From positions 1-12,633 of the forward strand of contig CACCMS010000027.1 of assembly GCA_902547175.1 (NCBI GenBank): DNA of 12,633 nt. Reading direction: 5' to 3'. Both the position numbers and the translations under genes were made by a program. Shown here in pieces: positions 1-8,400 of the stretch. Under the pieces are notes generated by a model. It worked only from the letters and a program-made list of their open reading frames with translations. It was not told where the DNA came from and searched no databases. The first letter of the stretch is position 1. Each line of letters opens with the position of its first letter. The DNA comes from Rhodospirillaceae bacterium. Lineage in GTDB: Bacteria > Pseudomonadota > Alphaproteobacteria > TMED109 > TMED131.

Positions 1-56
1 ATTCCAGCAGCATTGAGTTTCTTTACATAAAAATTTACTAAATTTGTTATTAGCAT
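1..56 (-). CDS. prmC: PrmC (HemK) release-factor glutamine methyltransferase, N-terminal fragment
   Basis: Only the first 18 codons are present and the gene runs off the left edge. Read leftward from the ATG at 56-54, the peptide is [18 protein letters not shown]. This resembles the N-terminal helix of PrmC proteins, which usually begin with a short leader and a helix ending in a 'KKL..AG' type turn. The ATG shares one base with the prfA stop (TAATG at 58-54), so translation is probably coupled. PrmC methylates the glutamine of the GGQ motif in release factors, and prfA-prmC is a very common bacterial gene pair, so position supports the call more than the short peptide does. No Shine-Dalgarno sequence is visible upstream of the ATG. 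The methyltransferase domain, with its NPPY motif, lies outside the window and cannot be checked. Confidence 0.68.
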   Translation of the reverse strand, partial: MLITNLVNFYVKKLNAAG

Positions 57-1129
57 TATAAAGATTTTAGTTTGGCTTCTAAGTCTGCAGTTAATAATGG
101 TTCTATGATTTCATCTAATGCAATACCTGATATAATATCTTCTAATTTATATAGAGTTAAATTAATTCTGTGATCTGTTACTCTTCCTTGAGGATAATTG
201 TATGATCTAATTTTCTCTGATCTATCTCCACTTCCGACCATAGACTTTCTTTTATTAGCGATTTTTTCTTCATTCTCTGTTTTAGTTTTTTCATATAATC
301 TAGAGGCTAACATTTTCATTGCTTTTGCTTTATTTTTATGTTGGCTTTTTTCTTCTTGGCAACTTGCTACAACATTAGTAGGTAAATGCGTTATTCTTAC
401 GGCGCTATCTGTAGTATTTACATGTTGTCCACCGGCACCTTGAGATCTAAAGGTATCTATTCTTAAATCTTTAGCTTCAATTTGTATGTCTACTTCTTCT
501 ATCATAGGCAATACTGCTACAGTTGCCGCAGATGTATGAATTCTTCCTTGAGTTTCTGTTTGAGGAACTCTTTGAACTCTATGTACTCCTGATTCGTATT
601 TCAATTGAGAAAACACATCTGTTCCAGTAAAAGAAATTATAGCTTCTTTACATCCTCCGATATTAGTTTCACTAAAACTCATTATTTCAAACTTCCACTT
701 TTTTAGTTCAGCATATTTTTGATACATTTTCATTAACACCATAGAAAATAAAGCAGCTTCGTCTCCTCCAGTTCCCGCTCTAATCTCTATAATTGCATTC
801 TTTTCATCATCAACATCTTTTGGTATTAGTAACTTTTTTAAATTGTTATAAAGTTTTTCTAAATTTTTATTCAGTTTTTCAATATCTTGCTTAGCTAATT
901 CTAACAATTCTTGGTCTGAATTTTCAGCTAATAAATTTTTACTATCTAGAAGTTCTTGTTCACATTTTTCAATAGATGCTTTGCATGCTAAAACTTGTTC
1001 TAATGAAGAAAATTTTTTGCTTAGTTTGATCCTCATATCAGCAGAAATATTGCTATCAGATAATTGAATTTGTATATTTTTATGAAGCTCAGTTATTTCA
1101 TTAAGCTTTGTCTCAAAATTTTCAATCAT
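56..1129 (-). CDS. prfA: Peptide chain release factor 1 (RF1)
   Basis: Cytoplasmic class I release factor that reads UAA and UAG in the ribosomal A site and triggers peptidyl-tRNA hydrolysis. The 357 residues match the usual length (about 360). A charged, coiled N-terminal domain fills residues 1-105. The stop-codon recognition tripeptide of the RF1 type (PxT) is PQT at 189-191, inside the conserved stretch [15 protein letters not shown]. The catalytic GGQ is at 233-235 within [11 protein letters not shown], and a basic tail of domain 3 follows (QHKNKAKAM, residues 263-271). PxT rather than SPF separates it from RF2. Its start lies inside the end of hisS (8-base overlap) and its stop touches the prmC start. 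No strong ribosome binding site is visible, so expression probably depends on coupling to hisS. It looks intact and ordinary. Confidence 0.97.
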   Translation of the reverse strand: MIENFETKLNEITELHKNIQIQLSDSNISADMRIKLSKKFSSLEQVLACKASIEKCEQELLDSKNLLAENSDQELLELAKQDIEKLNKNLEKLYNNLKKLLIPKDVDDEKNAIIEIRAGTGGDEAALFSMVLMKMYQKYAELKKWKFEIMSFSETNIGGCKEAIISFTGTDVFSQLKYESGVHRVQRVPQTETQGRIHTSAATVAVLPMIEEVDIQIEAKDLRIDTFRSQGAGGQHVNTTDSAVRITHLPTNVVASCQEEKSQHKNKAKAMKMLASRLYEKTKTENEEKIANKRKSMVGSGDRSEKIRSYNYPQGRVTDHRINLTLYKLEDIISGIALDEIIEPLLTADLEAKLKSL

Positions 1130-2360
1130 TTTTAAAGAACTCTAGAATAAATTTCTTTTCAATAGTATTTTGAAGACCTGTACTTAAGTTTTTAATTGTA
1201 TAAACTTCTTTTTTTATTTCTTCTTCTCCTAGAATTATGGCGTAATCTGCTTCAATTTTATTGGCATACTTTAAAGATTTTTTTAAATTTTTATCAATGT
1301 GGATCTCAGTTGAATAATTACTATGTAGAAACTTCTCTCTAATTTTATAAGCAGAATGTAAAAACTCTGATTGCATTGGAACTATTAAAATTATTTTTGA
1401 TTTTTGATTTTTTAATTTGACCAGGTCTGTTAATCTTTCTAAGCCAGCTGCCCAACCAGTACCGGACAGTTTCGGCCCTCCAAGCTCAGCAACCAAGTTA
1501 TCATAGCTTCCCCCAGCTAAAATAGCAAATTTAGAATCATTTTTTAAAGTAAATTCAAAAATTGTGTTACTATAATAATCAAGTCCTCTTACTAAAAAAA
1601 AATCTTCTTCATAAAGTATATTAAAGTCGGCTAGTATATTTTTTAGTTTTATGAAATTTTTTTTGCTTTGTTCTGACAACACATCACTAATATTTGGAGC
1701 ATTTTTGTTAATTTCTATATCTTCTGAGCTTTTAGAGTCCAAAATTCTTAAAGGGTTTTTTTCTAATCTTATAATACTGTCTTTAGATAGTTTATTTTTA
1801 TGTTGCAGGTAATATTCTTTTAAAATTTTTTGGTAATTATTTCTATCTTCTAAATTTCCTAGATTATTTATTTTTAAAGTGAGATTATCAAAAATATTTA
1901 AGTTTTTAAGAAAATTAGCCGCTAAATATATAACTTCAAAGTCTTTTTCCATTCCTAGTTTTGAATAAACTTCTACCCCAACTTGATTAAACTGTCTTAG
2001 CCTTCCCTTTTGGGGCCTTTCATATCTAAACATGGGCCCATAGTAAAAATATTTTAAAGGTAGATTTTGCGTAAGCCCATTACTGATTATAGCTCTAGCA
2101 ATTCCTGCAGTGCCTTCAGGTCTCAATGTTAACTGATCATTACTCCTATCAATAAAAGTATACATTTCTTTCATAACTACATCTGAAGATAATCCTAAAG
2201 TTCTACTAAAAACTTCATTAAACTCCATTATCGGAGTTTCTATAGGTTTAAAATTAAAGTTATACGCAGTAGACTCAAATATTTTTATAATTTCTTTTTG
2301 AGATAAAAAGTCTTCTCCAATAAGGTCATGCATACCTCTTATGCTTTTTGCTTTAGTCAT
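1122..2360 (-). CDS. hisS: Histidyl-tRNA synthetase
   Basis: Class II aminoacyl-tRNA synthetase that charges tRNA-His with histidine in the cytoplasm. The 412 residues are close to the usual 420-430. Visible landmarks in order: the N-terminal RGMHDL (8-13), the ATP/histidine-site strand TLRPEGTAG (78-86), motif 2 [14 protein letters not shown] (111-124), the histidine-specific loop LVRGLDYY (256-263), AGGSYDNL (282-289) and motif 3 [11 protein letters not shown] (300-310). A C-terminal anticodon-binding domain follows, about residues 322-412. It is the canonical bacterial type, not the divergent form reported in Rhizobiales, Rhodobacterales and Caulobacterales, whose tRNA-His lacks the extra G-1 base. 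That fits a lineage outside that clade. The gene overlaps ispG upstream and prfA downstream by 8 bases each. A GGG triplet before the start is the only hint of a Shine-Dalgarno sequence. Confidence 0.97.
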   Translation of the reverse strand: MTKAKSIRGMHDLIGEDFLSQKEIIKIFESTAYNFNFKPIETPIMEFNEVFSRTLGLSSDVVMKEMYTFIDRSNDQLTLRPEGTAGIARAIISNGLTQNLPLKYFYYGPMFRYERPQKGRLRQFNQVGVEVYSKLGMEKDFEVIYLAANFLKNLNIFDNLTLKINNLGNLEDRNNYQKILKEYYLQHKNKLSKDSIIRLEKNPLRILDSKSSEDIEINKNAPNISDVLSEQSKKNFIKLKNILADFNILYEEDFFLVRGLDYYSNTIFEFTLKNDSKFAILAGGSYDNLVAELGGPKLSGTGWAAGLERLTDLVKLKNQKSKIILIVPMQSEFLHSAYKIREKFLHSNYSTEIHIDKNLKKSLKYANKIEADYAIILGEEEIKKEVYTIKNLSTGLQNTIEKKFILEFFKND

Positions 2361-3417
2361 TTTGACCCAATTTTTCTTTAATTAAATTTGATATTTCATC
2401 TACAAGGTTTTTATTTTTACTTACAAACTTTTTTTTGCCATCTATATAAATTTGATGATTATTATTACCTCCACCAGTAACACCGATGTTGGTATGCATA
2501 GCTTCTCCAGGTCCATTAACTACACAACCTAGAATTGATATATTAATAGGATCTTTAACCCAAGAAAATTTACTCTCTATTTGTTTCACGGTATTTATAA
2601 CATCAAATTGCTGCCTTGCACAAGAAGGGCAGGAAATAATATTTAGGCCATTTTTCCTGATATTCAAAGCTTTTAATATCTCAATTCCAACTTTAATTTC
2701 TTTTACAGGGTCATCAGAAAGGGACACCCTTAAGGTATCACCAATACCTTCAGAAAGTAAAATTCCTAATCCGATTGAGGACTTTACAGTTCCTGAAAAT
2801 TCTCCTCCTGCTTCGGTTATTCCTAAGTGTAAGGGATAGTCAGTTTTTTTAGCTAGTAAGCGATAAGACGCAATTGCTAAATCGATATTTGATGCTTTTA
2901 CACTTACTTTTGTATTAAAAAAATTAAGCTTTTCTAAAGAATGTATATTAGCTAAAGCACTTTCTAGCATGGCCTCAGAAGTAGGTTGACTATACTTTTT
3001 TAATAAATTTTTTTCTAAAGAACCAGCATTTACACCTATACGTATTGAGCAATTATTATTTTTTGCTGCTTCAACTACTTCAGCTACTCTTTCTTGACTA
3101 CCTATATTACCAGGGTTAATTCTTAGGCAAGCCGCTCCTACGTCAGCAGCTTCAATGGCACGTTTGTAATGAAAGTGTATGTCTGCTATTATTGGCACAT
3201 TTACTTGCGAAATAATTTTTTTTAGAGATTTAGTTGATTCTTTATCAGGGCAAGATACTCTTACTAAATCAGCTCCAGCTTCCTCTAAGCTTTTAATTTG
3301 TTTAATAGTTGCCTCTATATCAGTAGTCAGTGTGTTTGTCATGGACTGAACTGTTATAGGGTGGTCAGATCCAACTTTAACTTTTCCAACATTTATTTGT
3401 TTAGTAATTCTTCTCAT
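2353..3417 (-). CDS. ispG: 4-hydroxy-3-methylbut-2-en-1-yl diphosphate synthase (IspG/GcpE)
   Basis: Iron-sulfur enzyme of the MEP (non-mevalonate) isoprenoid pathway, converting 2-C-methyl-D-erythritol 2,4-cyclodiphosphate to HMBPP. The 354 residues fit the compact bacterial two-domain form: a TIM barrel (about 1-255, with [11 protein letters not shown] at 23-33 and LRINPGNIG at 98-106) and a C-terminal [4Fe-4S] domain. The cluster ligands are all visible: C263 and C266 in CPSC, C298, and E305 in NGPGE (301-305). The chosen ATG gives the typical start [11 protein letters not shown]; an ATG just upstream is followed directly by a stop. A weak GATGA purine stretch precedes it. It follows the rodZ-like gene by 19 bases and overlaps hisS, so it is mid-operon. 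RodZ-ispG-hisS order is familiar from other proteobacteria. Confidence 0.97.
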   Translation of the reverse strand: MRRITKQINVGKVKVGSDHPITVQSMTNTLTTDIEATIKQIKSLEEAGADLVRVSCPDKESTKSLKKIISQVNVPIIADIHFHYKRAIEAADVGAACLRINPGNIGSQERVAEVVEAAKNNNCSIRIGVNAGSLEKNLLKKYSQPTSEAMLESALANIHSLEKLNFFNTKVSVKASNIDLAIASYRLLAKKTDYPLHLGITEAGGEFSGTVKSSIGLGILLSEGIGDTLRVSLSDDPVKEIKVGIEILKALNIRKNGLNIISCPSCARQQFDVINTVKQIESKFSWVKDPINISILGCVVNGPGEAMHTNIGVTGGGNNNHQIYIDGKKKFVSKNKNLVDEISNLIKEKLGQND

Positions 3418-3436
3418 TTACATGTCATCAACTAAT

Positions 3437-3865
3437 TTAATTTAAATGTGACCCAATTAAATATAAATTTAAATATGTTTTCTTATTCCAAAGCAAATAT
3501 GTAAAGCTTATAGCAATTAAAGATAATAGTATAACTATTGAACTATATTTATTTTTTTTTAATTCAGAGCTTTCAAGATGTAAAGCAGATTTTTCTAATT
3601 TAGAAACCTTTTTTATTTCAGTAAATTTTAAAATACACGAATTTTCTAGTTTTAAAAATTTTATGTAACTATTTAAGAAACCTTTCAAATAAGAAGTTTG
3701 TCCAATATTTATTTCTCCTTTTTCAAAATTAGCAAGAATATCTTTTTTTATAAGAAGTAACTTAGATGCATCTTCAATTTTAATATTTTGTAGTTCTCTA
3801 TTTTCTTTCAGAAAATCGCCTAATTCTTTTAAATTAGTAAACACTTTTATTTTAGAGTCAATCAT
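3437..3865 (-). CDS. RodZ-like membrane-anchored helix-turn-helix protein, short form
   Basis: The 142-residue protein has an N-terminal Cro/RodZ-type helix-turn-helix domain, about residues 12-72, with the family pattern LGDFLKENREL then EDASKLLLIKKDILANFEKG and YLKGFLNSYIKFLKL. A lysine-rich linker follows (84-106) and then one hydrophobic membrane segment at about 107-126. RodZ links the MreB cytoskeleton to the envelope in rod-shaped bacteria through this fold. Full RodZ proteins carry a periplasmic beta domain (DUF4115) after the membrane segment; here only about 16 residues follow, so it is a minimal version. Its start overlaps the lysC stop by 4 bases (ATGA), and ispG lies 19 bases downstream, the position where RodZ-type genes often sit. 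A cytoskeletal role is inferred from the domain and context; a transcriptional role cannot be excluded. No mreB gene is in the window. Confidence 0.72.
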   Translation of the reverse strand: MIDSKIKVFTNLKELGDFLKENRELQNIKIEDASKLLLIKKDILANFEKGEINIGQTSYLKGFLNSYIKFLKLENSCILKFTEIKKVSKLEKSALHLESSELKKNKYSSIVILLSLIAISFTYLLWNKKTYLNLYLIGSHLN

Positions 3866-5088
3866 TTCTTTTTAGAGTTTAATTTAAATATAGAATGTAA
3901 GGATCTTATAGCTAACTCTTTATATTTTTCATCAATAAGTACACTGATTTTTATTTCTGAAGTACTAATAACATGAATATTAATATTATTTTTCGCTAGT
4001 TCTGTAAACATTGTGTTTGCTACGCCTACATTAGTTTTCATGCCTAAGCCAACGATAGAGACTTTGCAAATATCACTATTAATAAATATATCATCAAACT
4101 TAACTTTATTTTTTAATTTATTCATAATATTTTCAGCTTTTTTAGCATCTGTTTTTGATATTGTAAAAGCATAAGTAACATTAGCGTCTTTTGCTGACCC
4201 CGATTGCACTATCATATCTACATTAATATTTTCTTTAGACAATGCATTAAAAATGGTTGCTGAGACGCCAGGTTTATTTTTTATATCCATAAGTGTTATT
4301 AATGTCTCATTGTTGCTATGCGCAATACCTCTAATAATTTGTTTTTCTAAATAAACATTTTTTTTTGTTAACATAGTTCCCTTCTTTCCAGTAAAACTTG
4401 ATAGCACTTGAAGTTTTACATTATATTTTAATGCTAACTGAACAGATCTAGTATGTAAAACTTTTGCACCTAGAGAAGATAATTCTAACATCTCTTCATA
4501 ATTAATTTCATCTATTTTTTTTGCCTCTTTTACAATTCTAGGATCCGCGGAAAATACTCCTGCTACATCAGTATAAATATCGCATCTTTTAGCCCCCAGG
4601 CTTGCTGCCAATGCTACTGCAGTCGTATCTGATCCACCCCTTCCTAAAGTAGTTATTCTGTTAAGTTTATTGATTCCCTGAAAACCAGAGACTACAGGAA
4701 CCTCATTATTTTTTAAACTTTTCTTGATATGTTTAGTTTCAATCTTTAAAATATGAGAATCATAAAATGATATGTCAGTATGTATAGGAAGTTGCCATCC
4801 TTGAAATGATTTTCCTTTGATATTATTTTTACTTAATAATATGGAAAATAGAGAACTTGATATTTGCTCTCCTGCTGATAAAAGGCTAGAGATATCATCT
4901 GGCATTTTATATTCATCTAATCCTGTAGTTAGTTTTAAAAGTCTATCTGTTTCTCTGCCCATTGCCGAAACAACTACTACTACAAAGTAGCCAGCTTTTC
5001 TAGCTTTTTTGATATATGAAATAGCTCTTTCAATTCTATCTATACTAGATACTGATGTACCTCCAAACTTTTTTATTATAATATTCAT
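3862..5088 (-). CDS. lysC: Aspartate kinase, two-ACT-domain type
   Basis: Catalyses phosphorylation of aspartate, the first step towards lysine, threonine, methionine and diaminopimelate. The 408 residues match the single-function aspartokinase form of most alphaproteobacteria. The amino-acid kinase domain shows KFGGTSV at 7-13, TTLGRGGSDTTA at 146-157 and YTDVAGVFSADPR at 172-184. Two ACT regulatory domains follow, about 262-327 and 342-403, the second with ISTSEIKISVLI (374-385), a stretch associated with feedback binding of lysine or threonine. It is the first gene of the leftward run and faces ubiG across a 52-base spacer. The ATG at 5088 has no Shine-Dalgarno sequence, consistent with a short leader. 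No riboswitch fits in the spacer. No catalytic motif is missing. Confidence 0.96.
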   Translation of the reverse strand: MNIIIKKFGGTSVSSIDRIERAISYIKKARKAGYFVVVVVSAMGRETDRLLKLTTGLDEYKMPDDISSLLSAGEQISSSLFSILLSKNNIKGKSFQGWQLPIHTDISFYDSHILKIETKHIKKSLKNNEVPVVSGFQGINKLNRITTLGRGGSDTTAVALAASLGAKRCDIYTDVAGVFSADPRIVKEAKKIDEINYEEMLELSSLGAKVLHTRSVQLALKYNVKLQVLSSFTGKKGTMLTKKNVYLEKQIIRGIAHSNNETLITLMDIKNKPGVSATIFNALSKENINVDMIVQSGSAKDANVTYAFTISKTDAKKAENIMNKLKNKVKFDDIFINSDICKVSIVGLGMKTNVGVANTMFTELAKNNINIHVISTSEIKISVLIDEKYKELAIRSLHSIFKLNSKKK

Positions 5089-5140
5089 AAAATATTAATT
5101 ATTTTAACTATAGTGTAATAATAAATAAAGGAGTTTGTAG
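5089..5140. promoter_or_regulatory. Divergent lysC/ubiG promoter region with a palindromic -10 candidate
   Basis: This spacer must hold the start signals for both lysC (leftward) and ubiG (rightward). The sequence ACTATAGT at 5107-5114 is its own reverse complement, so a TATAGT hexamer (5 of 6 matches to the sigma70 -10 consensus) reads on both strands. From it a transcript would start about 20 bases before ubiG and about 12 bases before lysC. No convincing -35 box lies at the right distance on either strand, so the call rests on the hexamer and the geometry alone. Confidence 0.35.
5127..5133 (+). promoter_or_regulatory. Strong Shine-Dalgarno sequence deciding the ubiG TTG start
   Basis: AAAGGAG lies 7 bases before the TTG at 5141. 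An in-frame TAG sits immediately upstream of the TTG (5138-5140), so no earlier start is possible, and the next in-frame ATG (5198) would remove the conserved FDKISSEWWD segment. This is the only clear Shine-Dalgarno match that I found ahead of any gene in the window. Confidence 0.8.
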
Positions 5141-5854
5141 TTGAAGGAAAGTATTTTTGATAAAATATCTTCAGAATGGTGGGACCAGAATGGACCTATG
5201 AAAATGTTGCATTCTATGAATGAAACTAGAATGTTATTTATTAAGGAGAGAATAATTAATAAATATCAAAAATTAGGGAGCTTAAAAGAAATTTTAGAAA
5301 AAAAATTAATACTCGATCTTGGATGTGGAGGGGGCATATTATCGGAGACCCTGGCAGAAGAAGGGGCAAATATATTGGCGATAGATCAGTCACAAAAACT
5401 AATTAATGAAGCTAAGAAAAGGGCAAAATCCAAAAAGCTAAAAATAGATTATCAATGTCAAAGTATAAAAAGTCTTAAGGAAAAAAGAGCTAAATTTGAT
5501 ATAATACTATGTATGGAGGTCATAGAGCACGTTCAAGACTATAGAAGTTTTATTATGCTAGCCCTTGAATGTTTAAAAAAAGATGGAATAATAATTTTTT
5601 CAACTATAAATAAAAGTATCTTATCATATTTTACTACAATATTTTTAGCGGAAAAAATATTAAAATTAGTTCCATATAAAACGCATGATTGGCATATGTA
5701 TGTTAAGCCCGAGGAGATACTAGAAGTGGCAAAGAAATTTAGTTTTAGATTGGATAAGATTAAAGGCTTGGCTGCAATACCATCTTTGCAAGGGTTTAAA
5801 TGGATAAGAATTAATAATACAAAGGCCAATTATATAATTTCAATTATTAATTAA
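5141..5854 (+). CDS. ubiG: Ubiquinone biosynthesis O-methyltransferase UbiG
   Basis: SAM-dependent enzyme that performs both O-methylations of the ubiquinone ring, acting at the inner face of the membrane. The 237 residues are slightly short of the usual 240-250, mainly at the N terminus. Diagnostic features: FDKISSEWWDQNGPMKMLHSMN opening pattern (residues 6-27), SAM motif I LDLGCGGG (58-65), acidic end of the second strand AIDQS (80-84), EVIEHV (126-131), and the UbiG signature STINKS (154-159) through THDWHMYVKPEE (181-192). Translation starts at TTG, supported by AAAGGAG 7 bases upstream and an in-frame stop just before it. lysC diverges from it, an arrangement seen widely in alphaproteobacteria. 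Its TAA overlaps the secA stop on the other strand. Ubiquinone synthesis implies aerobic respiration. Confidence 0.95.
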   Translation: MKESIFDKISSEWWDQNGPMKMLHSMNETRMLFIKERIINKYQKLGSLKEILEKKLILDLGCGGGILSETLAEEGANILAIDQSQKLINEAKKRAKSKKLKIDYQCQSIKSLKEKRAKFDIILCMEVIEHVQDYRSFIMLALECLKKDGIIIFSTINKSILSYFTTIFLAEKILKLVPYKTHDWHMYVKPEEILEVAKKFSFRLDKIKGLAAIPSLQGFKWIRINNTKANYIISIIN

Positions 5855-8322
5855 TTTTTTTCTCTTAATCTTTCTCTAATACTTTTTCCTTTTTGAGTTT
5901 TTTCTGATTTAGTTTCTATCTCAATAAGCATAATAAATCTACATGCAGTTATTCTTACAGTCTCTAACATGTCTTCAAACATGGTAAAGGATTCTCTTTT
6001 ATATTCATTAAGAGGGTCCCTTTGTGCGTAAGCTCTAAGACCAATACCTTGTCTGAGTTGATCTAACGCTAAGAGATGAGCTTTCCACTGCTGATCTAAT
6101 ACTTGCACTAATATTTGTCTTTGAATAAGGGAAAAGTTTTCTCTTCCTATCAAATGAATTTTATTATCAAGCCTGGTAGATATTTCTTTTTTTAAATAAC
6201 TTAAAAAGTCATCACTATTTTCAACTATTTTATTATTTATTTGCAGGCCAAATATATTTTTAATATCTATAAAAATATTTTTGAAATTTAACTCTTCTTC
6301 CTGACTAGATCTATTTTTTTCGATTATATTTTTTAATGTGTCAAATAACATATCAATAAATATTTGATTAATATCTTTTATAGTGAGAAGTTCTTTCCTT
6401 TGTTCATAAACTACTTTTCTTTGATCATTCATCACATCATCAAATTTTAAAAGATTTTTTCTTATTTCAAAATTCCGACCTTCAACTTTTGATTGAGCTT
6501 TTTCAATTGCTTTGTTAATCCAAGGATGCACTATAGCTTCACCATTTTTTAGCCCTAGTTTCTGAAGCATGCCGTCAAGTCTCTCTGAACCAAATATTCT
6601 CATTAAATCATCTTCAAGTGAAATAAAAAATTTAGAACACCCTGGATCACCTTGTCTACCAGACCTTCCTCTAAGTTGATTGTCTATTCTTCTACTTTCA
6701 TGCCTTTCTGTACCTAAAACAAATAAACCTCCTGATTTAAGGGCTCTATTTTGATTATCTTTTACTTTTTCTATGTTACTTATTTCATTATCAACTACAT
6801 CAGAGATATTACCACCTAATTGAATATCTGTTCCTCTTCCAGCCATATTTGTAGCTATTGTTACTGCAAAAGGTTTTCCTGCTTGAGATATTATTTTCGC
6901 TTCTTTTTCATGAAACCGTGCATTTAGCACTTCATGTTTTATATTTAGTCTTTTTAATCTTTTAGAAATCAATTCAGATGTTTTAATATTGGTCGTTCCA
7001 ACTAATAAAGGCTGACCTTTTTCATGAATTTTAGAAATTTCTTTAACTACAGCTTGCCATTTTTCTTCATTTGTTCTGTATATTTCATCATTTAAATCAT
7101 TTCTTATCATATTTTTATGAGGAGGTATCTCTAAAACATCTAAGCCGTAGATCTCAGAGAACTCTGCCGCTTCTGTTTTAGCGGTACCTGTCATTCCAGA
7201 TAGCTTAGGGTACATTCTAAAATAGTTCTGAAATGTTACAGAGGCTAAGGTTTGATTTTCATTTTGAATTTGAACATTTTCTTTAGCTTCTATTGCTTGA
7301 TGCAATCCATCAGAAAATCTCCTTCCTTCCATCATTCTGCCTGTAAATTCATCTACTATCACAACTTGATTATCTTTAATTAAATAATCTTTATCCTTAG
7401 TAAACAAAAAGTTAGCTTTTAAAGCTTGATTGATGTGATGAAGAACACCAATATTTTCAGGAGCATATAGGTTTTGGTTCCCAATAAGATTTTTAGAATA
7501 CAAAAGTTTTTCAAAATTTTCTATTCCAGAAGTGTTTAAGTTAATTGATTTAGATTTTTCGTCAATTTCATAGTATTTTTTTTCAATACTTTTAATTAAA
7601 TTATTGATTATGTGATAAAGTTTTGTGTTATCTTCTACGGCCCCTGATATAACAAGAGGGGTACGCGCCTCATCTATAAGAATACTATCAACCTCGTCAA
7701 TAATTGCATAGTTAAAGCTTCTCTGACACATGTCTTCTAAATTAAATTTCATATTGTCTCTTAAATAGTCGAAGCCAAATTCATTATTGGTCCCATACGT
7801 AATATCTGCCAAATAAGCATTTTTTCTATCTGTATCAGACATGCCTGATTTAATACAACCAACAGATAAGCCGAGAAATTTATAAATAGCTCCCATCCAC
7901 TCACTATCTCTAGATGCTAAATAGTCATTGACTGTGACTATATGTACGCCTAATCCACTAATAGCATTCAAATACGCAGATAAAGTTGAAACAAGTGTTT
8001 TTCCTTCCCCTGTCTTCATTTCTGCTATTTTTCCATTATGAAGTGCAATACCTCCTAAAATTTGTACATCGTAGTGTCTTTGTCCAAGAGTTCTAATAGC
8101 GGCTTCTCTAACTAGTGCAAAAGCATCTGGAAGAATATCATCTAGCTTTTTACCATTCCTCAAGGCTTGTTTAAGATCATTAGTTTTATCTTTTATTTGC
8201 AAGTCAGATAATAATTTGATTTGACTTTCTAAGTTATTAACTTTGTCTAGCAATAACTTATAATGATTTAATATTTTTTTATTTGGATTAATAAAGAAAC
8301 TATTTTTTAAAAAATTTAACAT
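5851..8322 (-). CDS. secA: Preprotein translocase ATPase SecA, lacking the C-terminal zinc tail
   Basis: Motor of the Sec export pathway, driving unfolded preproteins through SecYEG. At 823 residues it is shorter than typical proteobacterial SecA (about 850-910). Present: Walker A TGEGKT (104-109), the TPSVDYLASRD-like region VTVNDYLASRD (129-139), Walker B IIDEVDSILIDEAR (207-220), preprotein cross-linking domain region (about 225-370), SGMTGTAKTEAAEF (375-388), motif TNMAGRGTDI (491-500), arginine-finger region RGRSGRQGDPG (551-561), and the helical scaffold with QQWKAHLLALDQLRQGIGLRAYAQRDP (744-770). The protein ends about 50 residues later with a basic RERLREKN tail. There is no CxCxSGxxxxxCH zinc motif, which in other proteobacteria contacts SecB and lipids. 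No remnant of it is visible downstream. secA is transcribed alone, diverging from argJ. Confidence 0.97.
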   Translation of the reverse strand: MLNFLKNSFFINPNKKILNHYKLLLDKVNNLESQIKLLSDLQIKDKTNDLKQALRNGKKLDDILPDAFALVREAAIRTLGQRHYDVQILGGIALHNGKIAEMKTGEGKTLVSTLSAYLNAISGLGVHIVTVNDYLASRDSEWMGAIYKFLGLSVGCIKSGMSDTDRKNAYLADITYGTNNEFGFDYLRDNMKFNLEDMCQRSFNYAIIDEVDSILIDEARTPLVISGAVEDNTKLYHIINNLIKSIEKKYYEIDEKSKSINLNTSGIENFEKLLYSKNLIGNQNLYAPENIGVLHHINQALKANFLFTKDKDYLIKDNQVVIVDEFTGRMMEGRRFSDGLHQAIEAKENVQIQNENQTLASVTFQNYFRMYPKLSGMTGTAKTEAAEFSEIYGLDVLEIPPHKNMIRNDLNDEIYRTNEEKWQAVVKEISKIHEKGQPLLVGTTNIKTSELISKRLKRLNIKHEVLNARFHEKEAKIISQAGKPFAVTIATNMAGRGTDIQLGGNISDVVDNEISNIEKVKDNQNRALKSGGLFVLGTERHESRRIDNQLRGRSGRQGDPGCSKFFISLEDDLMRIFGSERLDGMLQKLGLKNGEAIVHPWINKAIEKAQSKVEGRNFEIRKNLLKFDDVMNDQRKVVYEQRKELLTIKDINQIFIDMLFDTLKNIIEKNRSSQEEELNFKNIFIDIKNIFGLQINNKIVENSDDFLSYLKKEISTRLDNKIHLIGRENFSLIQRQILVQVLDQQWKAHLLALDQLRQGIGLRAYAQRDPLNEYKRESFTMFEDMLETVRITACRFIMLIEIETKSEKTQKGKSIRERLREKN

Positions 8323-8400
8323 TTGAGATAATTATATTTTTAATTTTGTAATTTATATTATAAGAAATATCATTAGTATATAAATATTCAAATAAATATT
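8323..8400. promoter_or_regulatory. Divergent secA/argJ promoter region
   Basis: A 78-base, almost purely A/T spacer between the two start codons. On the leftward strand a perfect TATAAT reads from 8362 to 8357, suitable for secA with a leader of roughly 28 bases, but the expected -35 position is not convincing. On the rightward strand TATAAA at 8379-8384 would start transcription about 10 bases before argJ, giving an almost leaderless message. Neither gene has a Shine-Dalgarno sequence. Random A/T richness makes -10-like hexamers frequent, so the individual boxes are weakly supported, although a promoter for each gene must lie here or inside the neighbouring coding sequence. Confidence 0.35.

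Noticed and set aside
198..443. Open frame of 81 codons on the + strand
   Set aside because: Lies wholly inside prfA on the opposite strand, has no ribosome binding site and no recognisable domain; a shadow of the real gene.
2486..2839. Open frame of 117 codons on the + strand
   Set aside because: Antisense to the conserved C-terminal part of ispG, including its cluster-binding region; the coding signal belongs to ispG.
3862..5088. Possible internal start giving a separate regulatory beta subunit of aspartate kinase, as in Bacillus
   Set aside because: No ribosome binding site was seen ahead of an internal ATG near the ACT domains; the standard single-chain form explains the gene.
5539..5829. 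Open frame of 96 codons on the - strand
   Set aside because: Antisense to ubiG across its conserved THDW region, with no start signal.
5828..5861. A/T palindrome (AATTATATAATT) followed by a T7 run at the end of ubiG, as a possible intrinsic terminator
   Set aside because: The stem contains only A-T pairs, lies inside the ubiG coding sequence and is separated from the T run; such patterns are expected by chance in this composition.
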